Source: Deltaproteobacteria bacterium (GTDB lineage Bacteria; Myxococcota; Kuafuiibacteriia; Kuafuiibacteriales; Kuafuiibacteriaceae). From it: a DNA stretch of 64,000 bases. Shown piece after piece: positions 54,542-62,499 of the stretch. How positions within the stretch are numbered: the first letter of the stretch is position 1; every line of letters begins with the position of its first letter. The DNA lies in contig JACKEN010000024.1 of the NCBI GenBank assembly GCA_020632995.1, positions 1-64,000 of the forward strand. The letters run 5' to 3'. Position numbers and translations under genes: made by a program. The notes below the pieces were generated by a model that had not been told where the DNA came from, made no database searches, and saw nothing but the letters and a program-made list of their open reading frames with translations.

Positions 54542-57500
54542 GCGCTGCGCCTCCGCGTCGCCACCCACAGGGCGAGCGCCGCGAACAGGGCGAGCAGGCC
54601 GTCTCGCGGTCCGCCCTCGGTCCCCCGGCAGGTGCAGCCGTCGTCGGGGATCCGCACCTGCCCCCTGGCCGGGGCGACGACGATGGCCAGGGTGGCGCGC
54701 CGGGCGTCGTTGGCGCGGTTGGTGACCAGAACGGTGAACGCGAAGGTTCCGTCCGCGGTGGGGGTGCCCGAGATGACCCCGGTGGCCGGCTCGAGGGTGA
54801 GGCCGGGGGGGAGGATGCCGCTCACCAGGTACCAGGTGGTCCCCTCGGGCGGGTTCGCGCGCAAGCGGGCTTGCTCACCATCGTCGCTCAGGTAGGGCTC
54901 GCCCACCTCGCCGTCGGGCAGGCGATCGCTCGCCTCGTTGCCGGTGACGACCCGGAGCGCCCCCTCGGGCAGGATCTCGAGGGCGTAGCCGTTGCGATCG
55001 AAGAGGCCCTCGGCGTCCCGGACCTCGACCAGCACCTCGTAGTCGCCGGCCACGGTAGGGGTGCCCACCAGGCGTGCGGCGGCCGGCTCGAACGCGATCC
55101 CGGGCGGGAGCGGGCCGAGCACGCTCCAGGTGTAGGGGGCGAGGCCACCGGTGGCGTTGAGGGCCATCTCGTAGGGCCGCTTCACCACCCCGCTCGGCAG
55201 GCCGGCGGTGGTGATGCTGATGGACGACGACGGATCGACCACGTCGAGGCGCACCAAGCCCTCGGCCCGCTGCCCGGACTGATCGCGCGCCACCACGGTG
55301 AAGGAGAAGTTGCCGGCGCTCCGGGGCTCACCGCCGAGCAGGCCGTCCGGGGCGAGGGCGAGGCCGACGGGGGCGGCCGAGCCGAGCGACCAGGTGTAGG
55401 GGGCGAAGCCGCCCGCCGCCACCAGGCTCACCGCGTAGGGGTTGCGGGCCACCGCGGGGGGCAGGCGCCCGCTCACCACGGTCAGGGCCAGGCTGGGCGG
55501 GGTGACCAGGAGGTCGTAGTGGACCTGGGCGGACAGGCTCCCCGAGTCCACCCGGAGGGTGAGCGGGTGGCTGCCCTCCGCCGCAGGCCCCGCGGTGCCG
55601 GTCAGCTCGGCCCGCGCGGGGTCGAAGGACAGCCCCGCGGGCGCCACACCGGAGTCCCAGGTGAGGGTCCACCGGTAGGCCTCGGCCCCGCCCGCCGCCG
55701 CGAAGCGCCACGCGTAGGCGTCACCGATGACCGGGTTCGGCGGGGTGGGCGACGTGATCGCGAGGTCCGCCCCCACCACCACCAGCGGTCCGAGGACGAG
55801 GGTGTTGTTGTCGTCGCGGATCTCTTGCAGGCTGTCCTGCGGATCCACCACCGCCCCGAGGTAGTAGTTGCCCGTGACGAGCCCCCCGGGGATCGCCACC
55901 CACTCCGAGACGGTGGCCTCCGCCCCCGCTTCGAGGCTCACCACGCCCGGGGTCTGATAGAGCAAGGTATCCTGCGCGGTGACCCCGGGGTTGGTGCTGA
56001 TGACGAGGCGGACCGGAGCCGCGCCGGCCGCGTTGCCGATGTTCGCCACCCGGATCGCCACCGGGGCGGTCTCCCCCGCCGCCGCGGTGGAGGCGGTGGC
56101 GATGTCGGCCGGCACGAGGTCGGGCGAGGGGTCGATGATGGTGATCGCGTCCAGGCGCCGGCGGGTGTTGTTGGTCTCGACCGGCTCGCGCACCACGTCG
56201 TTGCAGTCCACCACCGTGGCCACGAACCAGGCGCCGGTGGCGGTGGCCACGGGGATCACCGGGTCGAGGCGGATGGTGCGGGCCTCCCCCGGGGCGAGGC
56301 TGATGAGGGGGCTCTCGGCCAGGCGGAGGTCGCTGATCACCGAGATCAGGAGGTTGTCGGAGAGGAACGCGCACACCGTGAGGTCACGCGCGGTGGCGCC
56401 GCCGGTGTTCGCGACCACGGTGGTGATCGGGTAGCTCAGGCCCCGGAACCCGAAGTCGCCCGCGTTGATGCTGGTGGCGTCGAGCTCGGCCCGCTGCACC
56501 TGCAAGGTCGCCTGCGAGGCCATCACGTTGTTGCTCTCGTCGGTCTCGGGGATGGCGCCCACGTCATCGATGCGCCCAACCACGTAGTACTCGGGCGGGC
56601 TGGGCGGGGTGGAGAGCGGGGTGGTGAGGGTGAGGGTCTCGCTGCTCGAGAAGCCGTCGGGCAGGGTGATGAGCTGGGGCGGGCTCAGGGGCACCGAGCC
56701 CGCGCTCACCGCGGGGGTGGTGGAGAGGTAGAACTGGACCTGCACCGGGGTCGCCACCGGCGCGCCGTCGGAGCGCAGGTCGACCTGCACCTCGAAGGGC
56801 TCGCCCGGCCCGGTGCGGGCGGGGCCGCTCACCGTCCCCACGAGGTCGGGCCCGGTGCGGAAGGTCGCGCTGAAGGCCTGGTTGTTGCCCTCGTTCACCT
56901 CCGCCACCGCGTCGGCCGGATCCACCACCACCTTCAAGACGTACGCCCCCACCGCCACGTCGGCGGGGATGGTGAGGGTGTGGGTGGTGCTCACCTCGCT
57001 CACCCCGGCGAGCGCGGTGAGCGCGCCGGAGACCAGGAGCCGGTCGCCCGAGGCGTCGGTGGGTGAGTTGGCGAGGAAGACCTGGTAGCCGAAGGGCCCC
57101 GCGGGGGCGAGGCCCGCGTTCCGCACCGTCACCGCCGCGTCGAAGCTGGCGCCGGGGGCCGCCCCGGGCGGGCTCTGCAGGCTGGCCTGCAGCTCGGGCT
57201 GGTCGGGGAGCTCTACCCGGATGGTGCGCCCGAGGGTGAAGTGGGTGCTCGCGCAGCTCCCGGGCACGCAGGTGCAGGCGGCGTCGCAGGTGGCGCTGGG
57301 GGCCATCAGGTTCGCGCCCTCGGACCCATCCGCGCTCTCGATCGCCGCGGTCGCCCCGAGGAGGCCGACGTTGGGGCCGTACACCACCTCGACCGCGTGG
57401 GTGCCCTCGAACAGGCGCACCTGGAGGTCGGCGTTGGTGACGCCCGGGGTGGTGCCGTTCCGCTCGAAGTGCTCCCACTGCACGATGAAGACCCGCGCGC

Positions 57501-57912
57501 CGGGCGCGCCGGTGACCTCGGTGCGGATGGCCGCGGTGGCCCCGCCGTTCAGGTCGAGCCAGAGCGCCCCGATGAAGGCGTGCATCGGGTTGGCGGGGCT
57601 GGGGACGGTGCGCGGCGGGCGCAGGATGCCCACCGTGTTGGGGGGGAGGAAGCCGAGGAAGCCGTTGGTGTACGCCCAGGCCGTGGTCTGGGGCTCGCCG
57701 TACCAGCTGAAGGGGAACGGGAGGGGCAGCTCCACCGCGCCCTCGTCCAGGGCGGGGAACACGCCGTAGGCGACCGGCGGGTGCGCCACGCCCCCCGAGA
57801 TGGGGGCCCAGGTGCCGACGGAGTGGCCGATGATGTAGGGGGTCTGGGCAGAGGCGTGGCGAGGCGCCAGGAGGGCAAGCAGGCCTGCAGCAACGAGGAG
57901 CGCTCTCGCCAT
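54538..57912 (-). CDS. Surface protein, NIDO-like/CARDB/He_PIG with MYXO-CTERM-like tail
   Basis: The protein is about 1,124 residues from the ATG at 57912 (a TTG one codon earlier is less likely). After the signal peptide (LLVAAGLLALLAPRHASAQ) comes a NIDO-like domain (LPFPFSWYGEPQTTAWAYTN, ARVFIVQWEHFER). Several CARDB units follow, with the recurrent E-x-NEGNNQA and DESNNVMA turns. He_PIG units are GLALAPDGLLGGEPRSAGNF and LEPATGVISGTPTADGTFAF. The tail is DDGCTCRG, then LLALFAALALWVATRRRSA. The stop overlaps the next gene's ATG. The gap to the upstream VWA lipoprotein gene is only 16 bp, so all belong to one operon. Confidence 0.88.
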   Translation of the reverse strand: MARALLVAAGLLALLAPRHASAQTPYIIGHSVGTWAPISGGVAHPPVAYGVFPALDEGAVELPLPFPFSWYGEPQTTAWAYTNGFLGFLPPNTVGILRPPRTVPSPANPMHAFIGALWLDLNGGATAAIRTEVTGAPGARVFIVQWEHFERNGTTPGVTNADLQVRLFEGTHAVEVVYGPNVGLLGATAAIESADGSEGANLMAPSATCDAACTCVPGSCASTHFTLGRTIRVELPDQPELQASLQSPPGAAPGASFDAAVTVRNAGLAPAGPFGYQVFLANSPTDASGDRLLVSGALTALAGVSEVSTTHTLTIPADVAVGAYVLKVVVDPADAVAEVNEGNNQAFSATFRTGPDLVGTVSGPARTGPGEPFEVQVDLRSDGAPVATPVQVQFYLSTTPAVSAGSVPLSPPQLITLPDGFSSSETLTLTTPLSTPPSPPEYYVVGRIDDVGAIPETDESNNVMASQATLQVQRAELDATSINAGDFGFRGLSYPITTVVANTGGATARDLTVCAFLSDNLLISVISDLRLAESPLISLAPGEARTIRLDPVIPVATATGAWFVATVVDCNDVVREPVETNNTRRRLDAITIIDPSPDLVPADIATASTAAAGETAPVAIRVANIGNAAGAAPVRLVISTNPGVTAQDTLLYQTPGVVSLEAGAEATVSEWVAIPGGLVTGNYYLGAVVDPQDSLQEIRDDNNTLVLGPLVVVGADLAITSPTPPNPVIGDAYAWRFAAAGGAEAYRWTLTWDSGVAPAGLSFDPARAELTGTAGPAAEGSHPLTLRVDSGSLSAQVHYDLLVTPPSLALTVVSGRLPPAVARNPYAVSLVAAGGFAPYTWSLGSAAPVGLALAPDGLLGGEPRSAGNFSFTVVARDQSGQRAEGLVRLDVVDPSSSISITTAGLPSGVVKRPYEMALNATGGLAPYTWSVLGPLPPGIAFEPAAARLVGTPTVAGDYEVLVEVRDAEGLFDRNGYALEILPEGALRVVTGNEASDRLPDGEVGEPYLSDDGEQARLRANPPEGTTWYLVSGILPPGLTLEPATGVISGTPTADGTFAFTVLVTNRANDARRATLAIVVAPARGQVRIPDDGCTCRGTEGGPRDGLLALFAALALWVATRRRSA

Positions 57913-57928
57913 CAAGGACCTTGGCGCG

Positions 57929-60900
57929 CTACAGGCACTCGGGCCGGTAGGTGACCACGATCTCCGACCCCGGCTCCGGGATGGCCAGCGGCGCGAAGTT
58001 CACGGTGTTGGTGGGGGTGTCGTAGCTCCAGCGGATCTGACCGCTCGGCGCGGTGGGCGCCACCGGCACCCCATCGACCGTCACCTCGACCGTGCCCGCC
58101 ACCGGCTGGTTGGAGAGGAAGAAGCGCGACTTGTAGCCGAACACCGACAGGCCCAGGTTCTGGAGCGAGCTGCCCCAGTCGCCGGTGCAGATCGACTCGA
58201 AGATGCCGCCGGTGCGGTCGGCCATGTCGATGTAGCGCACGCCCGCCTCGGCCTGGAAGCCGCCGCAGCCGCTCGGCGCGTCACCCACGATGGCGGACGC
58301 GCTGAACAGGTTGGTGTTCCGGAAGCCCTTGATGGCCAGGAAGTAGTTCACGTAGAAGTCCACCGCGTTGGCCGACTGATCCTCCTCGTCGGACACGAAG
58401 ATCAGGGCCAGGTACGCGCTGGGCCGCAGGAACCCGTTGTTCCAGCCGGTGATGATCGGGCTCGAGAGGGCCTGGTAGGCCGCCTCGAGCCCGCGCTCGC
58501 TGCCGGAGCCGTTGATGCCCTGGGTGGCGATGGCCGAGAAGGCGGTCTCGGCCGAGGGCTGCTCGTCGGGGGTGATCAGGCGCCAGCTCGGATCCCGCAG
58601 GGTGTTGTCGCCGTTGCCGTCCGCGAAGTAGCCGCACTGGCCCTGGTTCAGGGTGACCGGGCGCTGCGGGGAGGTCGGGTTGGGGCAGCCGTCCACGTCG
58701 GTGGTGACCACCGCGATGCGGTAGTCGAGGGCCTGGGCGTCGGCGAACTGGATGAAGCTCTGGAAGTTCGCGGTCAAGCTGGCCTGCTCCTCGCTCATCG
58801 AGCAGGAGTTATCGATGACGAAGAGGATGTCGACCTCGGGGGTCTCGAGCTGCTGGAAGCGGTCCTCGTTGATCGGGTCGAGGTCGCCGGAGCCGAAGAG
58901 CGGCACCACGTAGGGGTCGGTGCGGCTGCCCTCGTAGATGTGGAAGAAGCCCGTATCTTGCCCCACGTCGGAGGCGCGGTAGCGCACCCCGACCTCGATC
59001 GACTGGCCGGGCGGGATGGAGGCGGGCAGGTTGGGCACGCTCGACAGCTCGAACTCGCCGCTCACGCCGGCCGGGAGCTCGATCCGGGTGATCGAGGTGG
59101 CGGTCGAGCCGGTGTTGTAGATCGACACCGTCCGCTCGCGGGTGGCGCAGTTCACGCCGATCTGCCCGAAGTCGATCTCGTTCGGCGAGATCAGGAGCGC
59201 CGACGCCGACCCCACCCCGTGCAGGCTCACCTGCGGGTTCGGGTTGTTCGGGTCCGAGATGTAGAAGGTCAGCTCGCCGGTGTGGGTGGCCTCGCCGCCC
59301 GGAGTGTAGCTCACCAGGATCGTCTTGGTGTCGCCAGCGGCGAGCAGGATGTTGGTCTCGCTCCCGTCCACCAGGCCGAAGTCCGGGTCGGAGCCCGCCG
59401 CGATCTCGACATCGTTGATCAGGCAGGCGTCGGCGCCGATGTTCTCGATCCGCACGCCCTGGGTGGTGGAGCGCAGCACCTGCACGATGCCGAAGTTCAC
59501 CGCCACCGGCTGGAGCGTGAACGAGCACGGGGGCAGGTTCACGCCCTGCCCGACCAGGGTCACGGTGTACGAGCCCTCGTCGGAGTCGTTGCTCGAGATG
59601 AGGAGGGTGCTCGTCACCTCGCCCTCGACGGTCGGCGTGTAGGTCACCTCGACCACCTGGGACTGGCCGGGCCGCACCACGAAGGCGTCGCGGTCCGCGG
59701 CGTAGGCGCCGGTCCCGCCGGTGTCCGAGTTGATGTCGGTGATCTCGAGGTCGTTGTACCCGGTGTTCTCGACCAGGATGCGCCGCTTGCTGCTGGTGCC
59801 GATGGCCACCCGCCCGAAGTTGAGGCTCTCGGGGGTCACCTGGATGTCCGGGCCACCCGCCTCACCGAGGAGCTCCACCCGCAGCTCGTCGAGGTCGCGC
59901 CCCGCGATCGGGTTGCGGCCCCGCACCACCACCGCGCCGGTGGGGTCGGTGCCGATGCTCGCCGCGGTGGGGGCGAACTGCACCTCGACGTCGAAGGACT
60001 CGCCCGGCCCGAGGTTGGTCACCTGGCCGTTGTAGGGCACCACCGAGTACTCGGGGGCCGAGGCCACGCCCATGCTCCAGCCGAGCACCGTCACCGCCTC
60101 GCTCGCCGCGTTGGTGCAGGTGGTGCGCTGGGTGGAGGTCACGCCCGGGTTCACCTGCCCGAAGTCCACCGCCGGCGGGTCACACTCGATCGCGGCGTTG
60201 GTGCCGCGGCCGAGCAGGGTCACGTCGAGGTCGCACAGGGAGCTGTCGCAGTTGGCGATCGTCCAGCGGCCGCGGTCCTCGCGCCCCTCGGCCGCCACGT
60301 CGGGCACGTAGCGCAGGCGCACGGTGATGCTCGCGTCGGGCTCGAGCAGGGTGTCGGCGGGCAGGAGCGAGCCGTTCCGGGCCGCGTCGGGGGTGGGCTC
60401 GAGGAGCTCGAAGCGCCCCAGCCCGCCCTGGTTCACGATCTCGGGCTTGCCGTTGGAGCCGAGGCGGGTCGTCAGGTCGACGGCTACACCGAGCCGGTTG
60501 TAGACCTGGACCTCGAGGGTGCGGCTCGAGCCCACCAGGACCTTGCCGAAGTCCACCGGGTTCGGGACCACCTCGATGCCCGAGGTCACCCCGCGGCCGA
60601 TCAGGCGCACGGTGAAGGTGATGTTGCTGCCCGCGTCGTCCTTGATGTTGGTGAGGAGCCGGATGGAGGCCTCGACCGGGTTCTCCATCGCGGTGAAGGG
60701 CTGGAAGGTCACCCGCAGCGTCCGCGCGGTCTGGGCGGGCAGGTTGATGCTCTTGTCGGCCAGGGTCTGGGCCTCGCACGAGCCGTCGATCTTGAACTCG
60801 TAGTCGCTCGCGCACATCCCGTCGCCGGCCTCGATGCCGGTGATCGAGAAGCTGCCGTCGCCCACGTTCTTGACCACCAGCTCGTAGGGCATCTCGATGC

Positions 60901-61036
60901 CGACCTGGACATCCCGGAAGTCCACCTCCTCCTGGGTCTCGAGGGCGCCCTTCACCGCGACCACGTTGGTGGTGTCGGAGCACGCGGCGAGGGCCAGCAG
61001 GCCGGAGGTCACGGTGGCGGCAGCGGCGAGTCTCAT
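57929..61036 (-). CDS. ASH-repeat (choice-of-anchor D) lipoprotein with VWA domain
   Basis: The ATG at 61036 gives a signal peptide with lipobox LAAC. About five ASH/choice-of-anchor D beta-sandwiches follow, each with the F-G-x-V-x-x-G turn: VDFGKVLVGSSRTLEVQVYN, VDFGQVNPGVTSTQRTTCTN, LNFGRVAIGTSSKRRILVEN, VNFGIVQVLRSTTQGVRIEN and IDFGQIGVNCATRERTVSIY. A VWA-type domain starts at DILFVIDNSCSMSEEQASL (near 742), where DxSxS is a metal-binding MIDAS, and continues to LALIFVSDEEDQSANAVDF. The C-terminal 90 residues form a last beta domain. Unlike its operon partners it has no MYXO-CTERM tail and is anchored by its N-terminal lipid. First gene of the surface operon. Confidence 0.9.
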   Translation of the reverse strand: MRLAAAATVTSGLLALAACSDTTNVVAVKGALETQEEVDFRDVQVGIEMPYELVVKNVGDGSFSITGIEAGDGMCASDYEFKIDGSCEAQTLADKSINLPAQTARTLRVTFQPFTAMENPVEASIRLLTNIKDDAGSNITFTVRLIGRGVTSGIEVVPNPVDFGKVLVGSSRTLEVQVYNRLGVAVDLTTRLGSNGKPEIVNQGGLGRFELLEPTPDAARNGSLLPADTLLEPDASITVRLRYVPDVAAEGREDRGRWTIANCDSSLCDLDVTLLGRGTNAAIECDPPAVDFGQVNPGVTSTQRTTCTNAASEAVTVLGWSMGVASAPEYSVVPYNGQVTNLGPGESFDVEVQFAPTAASIGTDPTGAVVVRGRNPIAGRDLDELRVELLGEAGGPDIQVTPESLNFGRVAIGTSSKRRILVENTGYNDLEITDINSDTGGTGAYAADRDAFVVRPGQSQVVEVTYTPTVEGEVTSTLLISSNDSDEGSYTVTLVGQGVNLPPCSFTLQPVAVNFGIVQVLRSTTQGVRIENIGADACLINDVEIAAGSDPDFGLVDGSETNILLAAGDTKTILVSYTPGGEATHTGELTFYISDPNNPNPQVSLHGVGSASALLISPNEIDFGQIGVNCATRERTVSIYNTGSTATSITRIELPAGVSGEFELSSVPNLPASIPPGQSIEVGVRYRASDVGQDTGFFHIYEGSRTDPYVVPLFGSGDLDPINEDRFQQLETPEVDILFVIDNSCSMSEEQASLTANFQSFIQFADAQALDYRIAVVTTDVDGCPNPTSPQRPVTLNQGQCGYFADGNGDNTLRDPSWRLITPDEQPSAETAFSAIATQGINGSGSERGLEAAYQALSSPIITGWNNGFLRPSAYLALIFVSDEEDQSANAVDFYVNYFLAIKGFRNTNLFSASAIVGDAPSGCGGFQAEAGVRYIDMADRTGGIFESICTGDWGSSLQNLGLSVFGYKSRFFLSNQPVAGTVEVTVDGVPVAPTAPSGQIRWSYDTPTNTVNFAPLAIPEPGSEIVVTYRPECL

Positions 61037-61129
61037 GTGCACCAAGCCTTTGTTCATACCCCGGTGCATGCCCTCAGGTGATGAAAAATGTTACGAGAAC
61101 TCAGGCGCTCCGATCACCGGCTCTGGCAT

Positions 61130-61143
61130 TTACCCTAGGGTAA
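61130..61143. promoter_or_regulatory. Perfect 14-bp palindrome upstream of the surface operon
   Basis: TTACCCTAGGGTAA is a perfect palindrome about 95 bp upstream of the surface operon start, and it contains the stop codon of the preceding leftward gene (TAG at 61135-61137). The 65 bp between that stop and the operon are the most AT-rich of the surroundings (GAAAAATGTTACG at 61083-61095). An operator or symmetric transcription-factor site for the operon is the best guess; it could also be chance around CTAG. Confidence 0.5.
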
Positions 61144-62442
61144 CGCCCGAACCGGCCGCACCCGCACCAGGCTGCCCGGGCGATCCACCGCGGTCGACAG
61201 CGAGCCCAGGATCAGGTCTTCCCCTGCCCAGACCATGTAGAGGAAGCGCGGCCGGGAGAGCAGGTACCTGGTCGGACAGAACCCGAAGTCGGGGTGGTAC
61301 TGCTGCAGGTAGCCGCCGGTGCCGGTATAGATGAAACCCCCGTCTCCGGTGGGGAGGACGACCGTGGGCTGGGCCAGCTCCGGTGCGCCCAGCTCCACCA
61401 CCCCGTCGTCGAAGCGGAAGACCTGGCCCACCAGGGCGACGCCGACCGCCGCACCATCGACCGGGGCCATGGCCATGAGCCCGCGGGTCTCGACGCCCAC
61501 GCTGACCTTCTCCCAGGTCTCGCCCGACACCAGGTAGGTGTAGAGGGTGCCCGGCTCGCTGGCCACGAGCTGCCCCGGGCCGAGCCAGGCCATGCGGGCG
61601 GCCTGGGCGGTGCGGTTGTTCAGGGCATCCTTGCGGCCGAGCTCCACCGGGTCGCCCGGGGCGAAGCGGGTGAAGATCCCCTCGAACGTCATCCCGTAGA
61701 TCTCCCACCCCTCGTCGGTGGGCCCCCCCGCCACCACCCGGAGCTCGTCACCCCGCGGCCCGCGGTTCCGCAGCGTGAAGCCGGTGCTCGGGTGCCCGAC
61801 CCAAAGCCCCTGGGTGCCGGCGACCCACAGGCGCTCGGGGCTCTCGGCGATCGCCCACCACGCCGCCGGCCGGGCGGCGGTGGAGACCTGGGTCAGGCCC
61901 AGCTCATCGAGGCGCCAGATTCCCCCGCCCTCGGTGAAGGCGAAGACGTGGTCGGGCGCGGGCGACACCAGGGCTCGGATCCGCGGCTCGAGCGGCAGCT
62001 CCTCCACCACCTCGAAGTCCCAACACGGGCACGGCCCGGCGTAGGCCATCGCGAGCAGATCGGCGGAGGGCGCGTCGAGGGGGCGCCAGCCGCGATCCGC
62101 CTCGTCGACCTCGAGCTCGAACGCCCGCGCGGGCGTCGGGAGCGTGCGCGCGCCGCACTCATCGGACGACACCGGGGTCACGAGGCCGGGGGCCAGGCCG
62201 AGGGCCTCGAGCGGCTGGCTGTAGCTCAGCAGCTCGAGCACGACGCCGCGCGGGGGGACGTCGACCGACAGGAGCGGCCGATCGTCCGCGGTGCCCGCGT
62301 AGACCTGCACCCCGTCCGCCTGCCGCACCGCCCAGATGATCGCCCCGCCCGACAGCAGCTCCGGGGGCGGTGGTATGTAGCGATCGCTCGAGCCACAGGC
62401 GGCCAAGAAGAGGAGCGCCGCGATGGCGGTGCGCGAGGTCAC
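61135..62442 (-). CDS. Hypothetical lipoprotein, probable beta-propeller
   Basis: The GTG at 62442 gives a compact signal peptide with lipobox LAAC (Cys16) followed by GSS. A longer frame from 62523 lacks a signal peptide at its start. The mature part of about 415 residues shows repeated strand blocks of propeller type: DHVFAFTEGGGIWRLDELGL, ERLWVAGTQGLWVGHPSTGF, GQLVASEPGTLYTYLVSGET, GAAVGVALVGQVFRFDDGVV and DGGFIYTGTGGYLQQYHPDF. A CPCWDFE motif and two further Cys are present. No enzyme motif was seen. It lies just upstream of the surface operon on the same strand (gap about 98 bp) and diverges from the next lipoprotein gene with 57 bp between starts. Confidence 0.75.
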   Translation of the reverse strand: MTSRTAIAALLFLAACGSSDRYIPPPPELLSGGAIIWAVRQADGVQVYAGTADDRPLLSVDVPPRGVVLELLSYSQPLEALGLAPGLVTPVSSDECGARTLPTPARAFELEVDEADRGWRPLDAPSADLLAMAYAGPCPCWDFEVVEELPLEPRIRALVSPAPDHVFAFTEGGGIWRLDELGLTQVSTAARPAAWWAIAESPERLWVAGTQGLWVGHPSTGFTLRNRGPRGDELRVVAGGPTDEGWEIYGMTFEGIFTRFAPGDPVELGRKDALNNRTAQAARMAWLGPGQLVASEPGTLYTYLVSGETWEKVSVGVETRGLMAMAPVDGAAVGVALVGQVFRFDDGVVELGAPELAQPTVVLPTGDGGFIYTGTGGYLQQYHPDFGFCPTRYLLSRPRFLYMVWAGEDLILGSLSTAVDRPGSLVRVRPVRALP

Positions 62443-62499
62443 GTGCGTCGAGGATAGCACCGGCGTTGCCCGCGGCGCACGAGGGCGGGATGATTGCGC

